From a virus: a stretch of 40,356 nt of DNA. A model generated the notes under the pieces. That model was not told where the DNA came from. It did no database searches and was given only the letters and a program-made list of their open reading frames with translations. The DNA is taken from IMG/VR virus record IMGVR_UViG_3300027826_000002, positions 1 to 40,356 of that record; one strand, 5' to 3'. Below, one piece after another: positions 31,028 through 38,637 of the stretch; position 1 is the stretch's first letter; each line of letters begins with the position of its first letter. Position numbers and translations under genes: made by a program.

Positions 31028-33162
31028 CAAAACACTTTCTTTTTGGGTGGACTCAGTGGTTGGTTCACATTTGCAGTATTTTGGACTACTGGCACTTCTT
31101 GTCGCCTCTTTATTTCGTCTTCTACGGCCTTTTTTTCGCGTAGATACCCATCTGCTAGGTTTTGTTGTGTAATGGCCGTTAAACGGGCTGTAATCGCGTG
31201 AGGAGACATAGTAATAGGTACTGGTTGAACAGTGATTTTATATTCCGGTTGGGTATGGACTCCACAGGTATCACAGAAGACTGGATATGCTGCAAGAGTA
31301 TTTACTTTCCCACAACAATGACACACAGAGGTTTTGAGATTCGGCGGATACTCTTTGAGTCTTACACGAGCAATCAGGACAGGAAGTTTGGATAGCTCGT
31401 CTTTGATTTCTGCTTGCCGTTCAGAACGAGTCTTTTGTTGGCCTGGGCGAGTAATGATTTCATCCTCCATCCCATCTGCTTTTAGTGGTTGATTGACTAA
31501 AATATCTATTACTTTCCGAAGGTCTAATAATATTTTCATAACTTGTTGATGAATGGCGGGAGTATAGGTATCTGCAATATTTCTTGGATTGAGGGGAAAT
31601 CGTAAAGATGAAAAGCGGTTGTACCATGCAGTGTAAGCTTCGATAAGAACAGTATTCATTTGCCCAAAAAGCGTAGTTGAGGTTTGCGCTCCATTTTGTG
31701 GCTGCATATACACATCATCAAAACATTGAGAGAGGTAATTGTAATTTTGTTGCATTGAGATGGTGATTTGGATACCCTGATACACAGGATGGGTATAATC
31801 TAACCATCCAAATGCTGAGGATTGTAATAACTCTTGTCCATATTTGATAAAAAATTGAACAAATAAATCTTGAGGAACGACAGCAACGCTTTGTGTTGTC
31901 ATTGCTTTATATAGAAGACTACTTAAATCAAGAAGAATAGTATTGTCATGTTTGGTTAGACAAATTTGTTCCAACTTAGCTAAGAAATTAATCACAAAAT
32001 CATTAATATCACGGTTAGGGTGTCCACCTTTATTATTAAGAAGATATTGCACAGGATTTAAAACAATCGTTTGTTTCTTTCGCCTGCCTATTTCTTCAGG
32101 CTTTGGCCTTTCCGCCTCATCAGAGAACTTCCCCACCATTTCATCACTGTCTGGGGGTGTTACCTGAAAGACTACGGTTGTCGCAGCTTGTAACACACTT
32201 CTTCCCAGTTCTGGTATTTGCGTATGCATGTAGATTCTGGTCTGATGGGCAAGTGTTGTTGCGACACCGAATTGGCGAGCCATATCATAGACTTGTTTAA
32301 AGTCTGATGTTGAAAACCGATCCGCTTCATCCACATAGAAGTTAAATTGCCGTCTTCTATTCTCAGGAATATTGAATCGAGACAGCGCAGCCTGTAACAC
32401 AAGCGCCACAATCATGCTACCAATCAGGCTTGTTGTTGCATCAAGTGTTGGATGGAGGGTAATAAGAAGGATTTTCCCCTCATCCATGATCTGTCGCATG
32501 TTAATTGTAGAACGCCCCTGTCCGATGATATTTCTTACCATAGGCGCTGTGAACTCACGAAGACGGCGCATAATAGTTCGTACTTCATCATTGCGATCTT
32601 TATTCGTCATTGCCTCAAAATCGCGCCAGAAGGTTAGCGCTGTATTATGGAAGACCTGGGGCAGAAGTTTATCCCGCATCCATTTATCGTGCAAGAGAAG
32701 CGGTATCTCTGCCATTGTATAACCAGGATTGGCGATAATTGTTGAGGCTAAGTTTGCCATGTACTCTTCCAACAGAGGTGTTTCCCGATCAATGCCAAAG
32801 ATTTTCTTCCAGACATGCATCACACTCTCAACTGTTTCCTGAAACTTAACGGGATGAGTTATATCAGGACATTCATAGAGGTTAATCCCAAACGGATGAT
32901 CAGTATCCATGAGATTTAGCAAAATAACATCCTTTAGTCGGTTCTGAGGAATACAGGGGATAATCTTTTGCACAAGTGTACCCAGAGCATCTAGGACGCA
33001 GATCCCTGTCCCTTGCTTCATGTCATCAACAATCAGGGAATGCATGAGAACAGTCTTGCCCTTACCTGTTGCCCCAATAATATACATGCCCTCACGTCTG
33101 TCCCGCATACCCACTTCAATTGGATTTCCATCACTATCAACGCCAAGCTTTGAGTAGGACAT
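31027..33162 (-). CDS. VirD4/HerA-type coupling ATPase (conjugation)
   Basis: ATG 33162 is preferred (711 residues) since AAGGAGC lies five bases ahead; the longer frame overlaps the HTH gene's end. Walker A GATGKGKT is at about residues 30-37. A later NFYVDEADRF (about 275) is Walker B, then QFGVATTLAHQTR with a sensor-like Gln-Thr-Arg. The middle region matches T4SS coupling/DNA-pump proteins of the TraD/TraG/VirD4 superfamily without N-terminal membrane spans. C-terminal CHCCGKV...CDTCG is a zinc ribbon. It would bring DNA to a transfer channel or act as a DNA pump in partition or replication. No pilus, mating-channel or recognizable relaxase gene is seen. Confidence 0.83.
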   Translation of the reverse strand: MSYSKLGVDSDGNPIEVGMRDRREGMYIIGATGKGKTVLMHSLIVDDMKQGTGICVLDALGTLVQKIIPCIPQNRLKDVILLNLMDTDHPFGINLYECPDITHPVKFQETVESVMHVWKKIFGIDRETPLLEEYMANLASTIIANPGYTMAEIPLLLHDKWMRDKLLPQVFHNTALTFWRDFEAMTNKDRNDEVRTIMRRLREFTAPMVRNIIGQGRSTINMRQIMDEGKILLITLHPTLDATTSLIGSMIVALVLQAALSRFNIPENRRRQFNFYVDEADRFSTSDFKQVYDMARQFGVATTLAHQTRIYMHTQIPELGRSVLQAATTVVFQVTPPDSDEMVGKFSDEAERPKPEEIGRRKKQTIVLNPVQYLLNNKGGHPNRDINDFVINFLAKLEQICLTKHDNTILLDLSSLLYKAMTTQSVAVVPQDLFVQFFIKYGQELLQSSAFGWLDYTHPVYQGIQITISMQQNYNYLSQCFDDVYMQPQNGAQTSTTLFGQMNTVLIEAYTAWYNRFSSLRFPLNPRNIADTYTPAIHQQVMKILLDLRKVIDILVNQPLKADGMEDEIITRPGQQKTRSERQAEIKDELSKLPVLIARVRLKEYPPNLKTSVCHCCGKVNTLAAYPVFCDTCGVHTQPEYKITVQPVPITMSPHAITARLTAITQQNLADGYLREKKAVEDEIKRRQEVPVVQNTANVNQPLSPPKKKVF

Positions 33163-33234
33163 GTATTGCTCCTTGGTGTTTGCTCGCTCTGCTTCTGTCG
33201 TCGGCAAAGCCGCGCCAGTAGCTTTCGCTCGCAA

Positions 33235-33417
33235 TTATTTCTTATTACGCCGAGCTTCTAAAAACGCAGCCAGATCAGACGGCTTCACCCTCCAATCCTT
33301 TGCCCCGCCAATTTTATACCCAACAAGCAAACTTCGCCTCAACCACTCCCGAACCGTTTCAACCTTAACACTTAGCTGCTCGGCTACTTGTTCAGGTGTT
33401 AACATTTTCTCGTCCAT
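33235..33417 (-). CDS. xis: Excisionase-like HTH protein
   Basis: The product is 60 residues: MLTPEQVAEQLSVKVETVREWLRRSLLVGYKIGG...WRVKPSDLAAFLEARR. This is the helix-turn-helix_17/MerR-like excisionase form, with the terminal A-A-F-L-E-x-R-R. A GGAGGGG site precedes the ATG. It is first gene of the leftward operon and is divergent from the serine recombinase, so it probably sets recombination direction or represses the divergent region. Confidence 0.82.
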   Translation of the reverse strand: MDEKMLTPEQVAEQLSVKVETVREWLRRSLLVGYKIGGAKDWRVKPSDLAAFLEARRNKK

Positions 33418-33437
33418 TATTCCCCTCCATTGTGTTC

Positions 33438-33465
33438 ATTATAAAACATACGAAAAGCTTGACAA
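33438..33465 (-). promoter_or_regulatory. Promoter of the leftward xis-coupling operon
   Basis: Minus strand TTGTCA (33465-33460), 16 bases, TATAAT (33443-33438). Immediately upstream AACCAAC occurs twice (33465-33471, 33475-33481), suited to an operator. Confidence 0.78.
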
Positions 33466-33733
33466 ACCAACGAAAACCAACGTAAACTAATGGTGACGGG
33501 TGGACACAGTTTCCCCTTCCCCCGACCTGCCTGTCGGCAGACAGGTCTTCGGGAGAGTGTAAACCCGTCCACCCTTGAGATTTGTTGGTTTACAGGGTAT
33601 GCTTGGAGTGGACAATGAAACAGGGGCTTCCCTGGTGGAACAGGAAAACCCCTCGACCCCGCAGGAACGTGACTTCACTGCGATTACCTCCATTATCGCA
33701 CATGGTCACGTACCAGGGTAGAAAGCACAGTAC
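33465..33733. other. Repeat-rich divergent control region (attachment/operator candidate)
   Basis: Contains AACCAAC direct repeats, GGGTGGAC (33498-33505) inverted at GTCCACCC (33567-33574), the 22-bp palindrome (33525-33546), TGTAAACC (33558-33565) inverted at GGTTTACA (33587-33594), a CAGGG/CCCTG hairpin near 33622-33635, and TCACGTAC (33706-33713) inverted at GTACGTGA (33730-33737) over the GTG start. The stretch adjoins a large serine recombinase, where attP sites usually lie. Confidence 0.6.
33525..33546. repeat. GC-rich 22-bp palindrome, copy 2
   Basis: Same element as 31006-31027 (20 of 22 identical), stem ACCTG-x-CTG, loop TCGG. Flanked by CCCCCGA and TCTTCGGG that extend the pairing. 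Confidence 0.75.
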
Positions 33734-35479
33734 GTGACTGCTATGCTCGCCACTTCAACGCTGCCCATTGATCCGCCTAGCGGAGAATGGGAGTATCTCT
33801 TGCCTAAAACCATTCGTAGAAACGCCCTCTATCGTCGTGTTAGTGGTGACGACCAGGAGCGAGGCTCTAGCCTCTCCGATCAGTTTGATGCCTTTGTAAC
33901 TCGTGTAGGTCAAGATGGTGGCGTGTTCAAGGAAGAACATATTTTTACGGATGTTCGTTCAGGTGATGGCAAGTATTGGCGAGATCGAGAAGGAATCCAA
34001 GCCCTTCTTGCCGCAGCGAAACGACATGAACTAGATTTTGTATACGTGGCTGCTTTGGATAGGTTCGGTAGAGATTATGCTGTGCAAGAGTTTCTGATTC
34101 AGGAACTTAAGTACTATGGCGTAACCCTCATCTCCATGAAGAAAGACGAACAGACCGAAGGACGTAACGACCCTTCTTCAGTTCTAGCCAGAACCTTTTT
34201 TGGGATGATGGCACAGGAGGAATTAAAGCGTATAAAAGATAGAACTCATCTGGGGATTAGAGGGCGAGTTACCAAAAAAGGTGCGCTCCTGGCTGGACGA
34301 AGACCCCTGTACGGCTACCATTGGGCTGATAAAGAAATGGAATGGGATGGACAGCTCATCACCGTTCCCAAGGCATGTTATGTCATCTACGAGCCAGAAG
34401 CCAAGGTTGTACGCTACGTCTTTGATCTTGCCTTAAAGCGTACACCTATTCGGCGTATTGCAATCATGTTGACAGAGATGGGTGTACCCACCCCTGACGG
34501 TAAACAGTTGTGGCGTCCAGCTAGTTTACATAATCTCTTACGGCATCAAGGGTATACTGGACAAGCTGTGGCGTGGAAACACCATTATGAGTACGTACCT
34601 GGACAGGGTGTACGCAAAACTGTCAAGGATAAGAGCGAATGGGTGTCAGTTGAAGGCTGTATTCCACCCCTCATTGATCTGTCTACCTACGAAAAGATAC
34701 AGGAGATTCTTGTACGCAATAAGGAGACAGCACCCCGAAATAACAAACATCCCCTTGATGCACTCTGCCGTAGTGGAATTGCAATCTGTGGGTATTGCGG
34801 TCACAATCTCATCGCCTTTACCGACGCTCATAAGAAATCCCCATCCTACATTTGTGCCATTAAAATACGTGGGTATCATGAGTGCAGAGGCGTGAGGGCA
34901 ACGACGTTTGCTGTCGATGGGGCAGCATGGACGAAGGCGAAAGAGATCATTTGTCATCCAGAGCTTATTGAGGAGGAGCTTAAAAAGCGTCGTGTGGAAG
35001 ACCCTGTAAGTGGTTCGTTGCACGCTGCTGAAACCCTTATGAAAGACGTAACGGAGGCGATCATTAACTTGACCAAGGCGATGGAGCATACCACCGACCC
35101 AACCACCATCATGATTCTTACGCAGCGTCTTGAGGAGCTTGCCAAACAGAAAGCAAGCTATGAGAACCAGTACGATCAGGTCATGCGTTATCGTATCAAT
35201 TGGGAAGATGCTATGCGTGCTTTGGATGATTTCAAAGCCTGGTGTGATGAGGTACGCCCCCATCTGTGTTCTCCTGATTTCGAGCCGACGTATCAGGAGA
35301 AGCGCGAAGCATTGGAGATGATTGGCATTCGGGTAGCCGTGTTTGGGAAAGATCAGAAACAGCGTTACAGAGTAGACGTGGAGCCGTCTGAGATCATGAA
35401 TAAGTTCTCAATTGTGTCAAGAACCTCTTACACATGTGATCACAATCAACCTCTCCTAAGTTACTTTGTCGAGGGTTGA
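33734..35479 (+). CDS. Large serine recombinase (integrase)
   Basis: The frame starts with GTG at 33734 (581 residues) or ATG at 33743. The N-terminal catalytic domain has ALYRRVSGDDQERGSSLSDQ (about 32-51; the Ser after V is the nucleophile), VYVAALDRFGRDYAVQEFL and ARTFFGMMAQEELKRIKDRT. A recombinase domain (PLYGYHW..., IRRIAIMLTEMGVPTPDGKQLWRPASLHNLLRHQGYTGQ) follows, then the zinc ribbon ICGYCGHNL...CAIKIRGYHECRG, a coiled-coil (KAMEHTTDPTTIMILTQRLEELAKQ) and a C-terminal domain. It cuts and exchanges DNA at att sites. The neighbouring xis and repeats support an integration module. Confidence 0.9.
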   Translation: MTAMLATSTLPIDPPSGEWEYLLPKTIRRNALYRRVSGDDQERGSSLSDQFDAFVTRVGQDGGVFKEEHIFTDVRSGDGKYWRDREGIQALLAAAKRHELDFVYVAALDRFGRDYAVQEFLIQELKYYGVTLISMKKDEQTEGRNDPSSVLARTFFGMMAQEELKRIKDRTHLGIRGRVTKKGALLAGRRPLYGYHWADKEMEWDGQLITVPKACYVIYEPEAKVVRYVFDLALKRTPIRRIAIMLTEMGVPTPDGKQLWRPASLHNLLRHQGYTGQAVAWKHHYEYVPGQGVRKTVKDKSEWVSVEGCIPPLIDLSTYEKIQEILVRNKETAPRNNKHPLDALCRSGIAICGYCGHNLIAFTDAHKKSPSYICAIKIRGYHECRGVRATTFAVDGAAWTKAKEIICHPELIEEELKKRRVEDPVSGSLHAAETLMKDVTEAIINLTKAMEHTTDPTTIMILTQRLEELAKQKASYENQYDQVMRYRINWEDAMRALDDFKAWCDEVRPHLCSPDFEPTYQEKREALEMIGIRVAVFGKDQKQRYRVDVEPSEIMNKFSIVSRTSYTCDHNQPLLSYFVEG

Positions 35480-35485
35480 CACCCT

Positions 35486-35545
35486 AAGTTTACACCCGCA
35501 TGGAAGCGGGTTGACAACCAATCGGTGTTTTGTTATTGTTGAGCT
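35486..35545 (+). promoter_or_regulatory. Leaderless promoter for 35546, preceded by small hairpins
   Basis: TTGACA (35511-35516), 17 bases, TATTGT (35534-35539), tgagct, ATG 35546. CCCGC/GCGGG hairpin ends directly before the -35 box and may be a weak terminator. Confidence 0.8.
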
Positions 35546-35851
35546 ATGCCACTAGACGGAACTTCTGAGACTGTTGGTTATTTTTCAACGACGAATGTAA
35601 CTTCATCGCCCAATACATATCAATGTTTTGGTCATACCGATTGGAGAGAAGATCATTGGAAGTGTGATGAATGTCATCAGTGGTTTAACAATGCATATGC
35701 ACATGGGCATTTCAGAAAACCAAAATTAGAGAATGAATTAACCCCACAGCAAAGGAATAAGCTTTGGTTATTCGAAAAGAGAAATGAACAGGTAATACGA
35801 GCTTGGAAGCGCGACCAGTATGGGAAAGTGAAAGCGCAGATCAGAATATGA
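35546..35851 (+). CDS. Zinc-finger-like protein
   Basis: The product is 101 residues with a middle WKCDECHQWFNNAYAHGHFRKP (about 39-59), a C-x2-C...H-x-H set, and a C-terminal basic helix. Starts leaderless. Coupled to the next gene by ATGA. A small DNA-binding protein is likely. Confidence 0.65.
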   Translation: MPLDGTSETVGYFSTTNVTSSPNTYQCFGHTDWREDHWKCDECHQWFNNAYAHGHFRKPKLENELTPQQRNKLWLFEKRNEQVIRAWKRDQYGKVKAQIRI

Positions 35852-36027
35852 AAAAGAAGATGTTCAAAGTTAAATTTTTAATACAAGGTGAATATAGCGT
35901 TCTTGCAGAAAACGAGGAACAGGCGAGGCATATTGTTTTGACAGATAAACCTGATGGACTAATTGAAATAACTGGAGTAGAAGATACTGGAACAATAATT
36001 AATATACGAGAAGAAATAAAAACTTGA
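35848..36027 (+). CDS. 59-residue beta-alpha-beta protein
   Basis: KKKMFKVKFLIQGEYSVLAENEEQARHIVLTD...GLIEITGVEDTGTIINIRE. The pattern resembles small phage proteins with V-x-A-x-(D/N)-E-E-x-A (DpnD/PcfM-like). ATGA-coupled. Unknown function. Confidence 0.6.
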   Translation: MKKKMFKVKFLIQGEYSVLAENEEQARHIVLTDKPDGLIEITGVEDTGTIINIREEIKT

Positions 36028-36387
36028 ATCAAACGTTCTACAGTCCAATATATAAAAGTCCTTCAATTGGTTGGCAGAATGGATGGAACCAATAAGTCTC
36101 CTGAACATCTTACAGTTCTCCGAAATTGAATAAAAACTCGAATAAGCGTTCTAAATGTTCTATGGATGTTCTAATAAAATGGAGAACTATAAGATGTGAC
36201 TTTTATAACAAATAGCTAACGAAATCGCTTCAGGGCCAGTTTCAAAAATGAAGTGATTCTGGACACAATCAATTACTGTCATCGTAGGGAAACAAAAATT
36301 TCGATTGTGTACGCATAGATGTAGTTGCTCATCTGGACAGAAACAACCCCTGCTAACGTACTGGATTGAAGGCTAAGGAGGCCACAA
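36028..36387. other. 360-bp region with GTTCTA repeats (iteron-like)
   Basis: No gene is supported. GTTCTA occurs at 36035, 36148, 36157 and 36168, GTTCT again at 36115 and the inverse AGAAC at 36183. A longer direct repeat of about 26 bases, with core CGTTCTA, is present at 36013-36040 and 36127-36153. A GGAGG site for the next GTG start is at about 36376. Confidence 0.65.
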
Positions 36388-37110
36388 GTGAAACAGTTTT
36401 CCTCGATAGAATGGCTGGATAACGCCATTCTTTACACGCTGGAGCTTATTGCATCCGTCTCAGTGTTGTTTCTGGCTGTTGGTCTCATCGCCAGCGTTGC
36501 TAACGTTCTGACCGAAGGCGAAATTCTCTCTAACAACGAGTTTGGCCGTCAGTTCTATGCTTGGAGCCAGGCAATAGGCATAGATGCTTCCATTCCTGGC
36601 GTGATGCTTCGCCTGGTCGTGTATGCTAAACAGAAAGAATGGTTCAAGTGTGGTGTGTACACAGTGCTTTCTTTGCTCGTTCTTTTCACGGCTTACAACA
36701 TCAGCAATATCGAATCAATCACCCAAACCTTTAACACCACCCTGACACAAGGGTATTCACACTCCCTTGTCAGTGTCGAGGTACTTGTTAACATCCGTTC
36801 CTTGACAGTGATCCTTATTATTGTGTCGCACAGTTTACGGCATGTACAGGCAGAGAACACAATTCATGTAAGGGGTGTAAAGGGTAAGAGTGTACAGCCC
36901 ACTGTGATACCTACGTCTCAACCTGTGAAGGATGTACAGACAAAAGAGCCAACACCGATTAGTAAGAACCTAGAGCGTGTACAGGCATATCTTGCTGATC
37001 ATCCAAACGCGAGTGCAAGGCAGATCGCCAGAGACTTAAAGATTAGTGCAACGGCTTCTGCTCGTTGGGTGAAGGTAATTAAGCAAGCAAAGACCATGCA
37101 GGCATCCTGA
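36388..37110 (+). CDS. Membrane protein with C-terminal helix-turn-helix
   Basis: The GTG start at 36388 follows GGAGG by about seven bases. The 240-residue product has membrane spans (about 14-40, 85-102 and 128-146), then a Thr/Pro/Lys linker, and a C-terminal HTH: NLERVQAYLADHPNASARQIARDLKISATASARWVKVIKQ (about 193-232). This membrane-plus-HTH layout is like plasmid/ICE proteins of actinobacterial or Ktedonobacteria-type elements (DUF2637/Spd-like). It may link element copy number or transfer to the membrane. Base composition is nearer to the ICE module than to phage genes. Confidence 0.68.
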   Translation: MKQFSSIEWLDNAILYTLELIASVSVLFLAVGLIASVANVLTEGEILSNNEFGRQFYAWSQAIGIDASIPGVMLRLVVYAKQKEWFKCGVYTVLSLLVLFTAYNISNIESITQTFNTTLTQGYSHSLVSVEVLVNIRSLTVILIIVSHSLRHVQAENTIHVRGVKGKSVQPTVIPTSQPVKDVQTKEPTPISKNLERVQAYLADHPNASARQIARDLKISATASARWVKVIKQAKTMQAS

Positions 37111-37163
37111 AGGGAGCTTGAGGCACGTCCTGGGGAAATCTGGAGAAACTACCCCGAAGCGAT

Positions 37164-37269
37164 AACAATTTTGTGATAGACTCAAAACAAGAAAGCGACC
37201 TGCGGAACTGTCCCATGCAGTGTATCCTTTGGTCGCTTTCGGCATCCATAGATACCCCACAAAATTGTT
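37164..37269. repeat. Nested inverted repeat of 106 bp
   Basis: Outer arms AACAATTTTGTG (37164-37175) and CACAAAATTGTT (37258-37269), 12 of 12. Inner arms GAAAGCGACC (37191-37200) and GGTCGCTTTC (37231-37240), 10 of 10. Innermost CTGC (37200-37203) and GCAG (37217-37220). No gene is within. It is at the end of the module, a fit for an origin of transfer, a single-strand origin or recombination site. Confidence 0.75.
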
Positions 37270-37339
37270 GAGCGGAGCGGGTGGAGTTCGGAAGATTTAA
37301 GGGGGATGGGCGTACTCAGTTCGATAGCCTCATACTACT

Positions 37340-37409
37340 CGTAACCAGGCGTAACCCCATTTTACCCCTTGACAAGCAAGCGGTTTTCTGTTATACTGCA
37401 TTTAATCAT
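37340..37409 (+). promoter_or_regulatory. Promoter with direct-repeat operator for 37410
   Basis: TTGACA (37369-37374), 17 bases, TATACT (37392-37397), then 12 bases and ATG 37410. CGTAACC occurs twice just upstream (about 37340, 37350), likely an operator. Confidence 0.8.
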
Positions 37410-37598
37410 ATGGAAATACAAAATAGAATACCAAAACAATTACTTACACCAAAACAGGTAAAAGAAATATTGAAAATAAAAGACACAAAATTAAACTCGC
37501 TTGATAGTATATTAAAACCTATCAGAATGAGTACTAGGGGAGATAGAAGATATGATTCAGATAAAGTGTATGATTTTATGGAGAAAGGAATTAAATAA
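37410..37598 (+). CDS. Small HTH/excisionase-like protein
   Basis: ATG 37410 is set by the promoter; 62 residues. PKQLLTPKQVKEILKIKDTKLNSLDSILKPIRMSTRGDRRYDSDKVYDFME has the helix-turn-helix_17-like form (wing, R-R-Y-x-x-x-x-V). Possible repressor or excisionase of the rightward early operon. Confidence 0.68.
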   Translation: MEIQNRIPKQLLTPKQVKEILKIKDTKLNSLDSILKPIRMSTRGDRRYDSDKVYDFMEKGIK

Positions 37599-37762
37599 TG
37601 AAACTGTATACCTTACCAGAATTAGCGAAAGAACTTAACGTAGATCAATTGAAAGCATTACATATCATTTACCTTGAAAAGAAATGGCATACCATAATAA
37701 CATCAGGTGGTTTGCGAGTAATGAAGATAACAACGAATGAATTAAAATCTAAATTTAAATAA
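37598..37762 (+). CDS. 54-residue HTH-like protein
   Basis: Starts at TAATG shared with the preceding stop. MKLYTLPELAKELNVDQLKALHIIYLEKKW has helix-turn-helix character, followed by a short beta wing and KITTNELKSKFK. Probably co-regulates with the preceding gene. Confidence 0.6.
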   Translation: MKLYTLPELAKELNVDQLKALHIIYLEKKWHTIITSGGLRVMKITTNELKSKFK

Positions 37763-37763
37763 T

Positions 37764-38324
37764 ATGAAACATTATTGTAATCAATTTTCACATCAATGCA
37801 CACACAATTGGAGAAAAGATCCAAAAGTAACAGTATCTCTTCTTATTACTCTGTTCTTTATTGTGCTAACTATCCTTGCAGTCTTCCAACATTTGGTATG
37901 GCGACCAGCTTTACAGCTCCTCAAGCCTACTACACTTGTTTCTCCGATTAAATTAGACGCTTATGCAGAAACTATTGATATAGCTGGATACTCTGCAACT
38001 CCTGTCTTTACCCCCGCCGAACAAGCACACATTCTCTCATACAAACATGGTGATATATTGTGGAGAATCTATACCCTTGAATCTTCACGAGGAGTTAATG
38101 GCTTCTTGTATTGTGAAAAGATTGGTGAGAGAAATGATTTCGGCATGGGTGTTTTAAATACTCCTCCAATGTGTTTTCAAACACTTGATGATGAACTTTC
38201 CTATGTCTCTAACTGGTTTGATAAGCACTTGCAAACAATGACATTATCAGAAAGTCTTTGCACATATAATGTTGGGATTAAAGAAGATTCTTGTGAATAT
38301 GCACGAAATTTCATGAACTTATGA
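37764..38324 (+). CDS. Membrane-anchored lysozyme-like protein
   Basis: The product is 186 residues. After CNQFSHQCTHNWRKD there is one membrane span (about 23-45), and the outside part ILWRIYTLESSRGVNGFLYC...NDFGMGVLN...CFQTLDDELSYVSNWFDKHLQTMTLSESLCTYNVG. An E-S-S-x-G, a G-x-x-x and YN-G resemble SLT/goose-type lysozyme-like folds with catalytic Glu in LESSRG. It could open a local gap in peptidoglycan. Follows TAA-t. Confidence 0.65.
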   Translation: MKHYCNQFSHQCTHNWRKDPKVTVSLLITLFFIVLTILAVFQHLVWRPALQLLKPTTLVSPIKLDAYAETIDIAGYSATPVFTPAEQAHILSYKHGDILWRIYTLESSRGVNGFLYCEKIGERNDFGMGVLNTPPMCFQTLDDELSYVSNWFDKHLQTMTLSESLCTYNVGIKEDSCEYARNFMNL

Positions 38325-38470
38325 ACACTGAACAACTTATATCAGATTTAAAGAATAAAGCAACTGTGTATGCTATTAGACGAGAATTAAATAAAGATAC
38401 AATAAAATTATTAGATTCATTCATAGAGTTTTACAGACTCTGCAAAATACAAGAGGAAACAGAATTATGA
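38321..38470 (+). CDS. 49-residue helical peptide
   Basis: ATGA-coupled start. MNTEQLISDLKNKATVYAI and DTIKLLDSFIEFYRLCKIQEE; all helical. Unknown. Confidence 0.55.
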   Translation: MNTEQLISDLKNKATVYAIRRELNKDTIKLLDSFIEFYRLCKIQEETEL

Positions 38471-38637
38471 CATACAGACCAACACCAGAGTTCTTTGATA
38501 GAAGTAACCGACAAGCACAAGATTATCATCAATGTGAGTTTGTCTATCCAGATGGAAGACGATGCTGGAGAAATGTAGATATGAAATATTTGTATTGTTA
38601 TGGACACAACAAGCAGGTAAAAGAACAATCAAAATAA
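38467..38637 (+). CDS. 56-residue zinc-finger-like peptide
   Basis: ATGA-coupled. Contains HQCEFVYPDGRRCWRN...YCYGH, a C-x9-C...C-x2-H arrangement that may bind zinc. Unknown function. Confidence 0.55.
   Translation: MTYRPTPEFFDRSNRQAQDYHQCEFVYPDGRRCWRNVDMKYLYCYGHNKQVKEQSK

Noticed and set aside
32372-32722. 116-residue rightward frame
   Set aside because: Opposite to the coupling ATPase and composed of Arg/Ser-rich shadow sequence.
34646-35263. 205-residue reverse-strand frame
   Set aside because: Lies within the serine recombinase, whose domain order is intact; GC-rich coding DNA often leaves such shadows.
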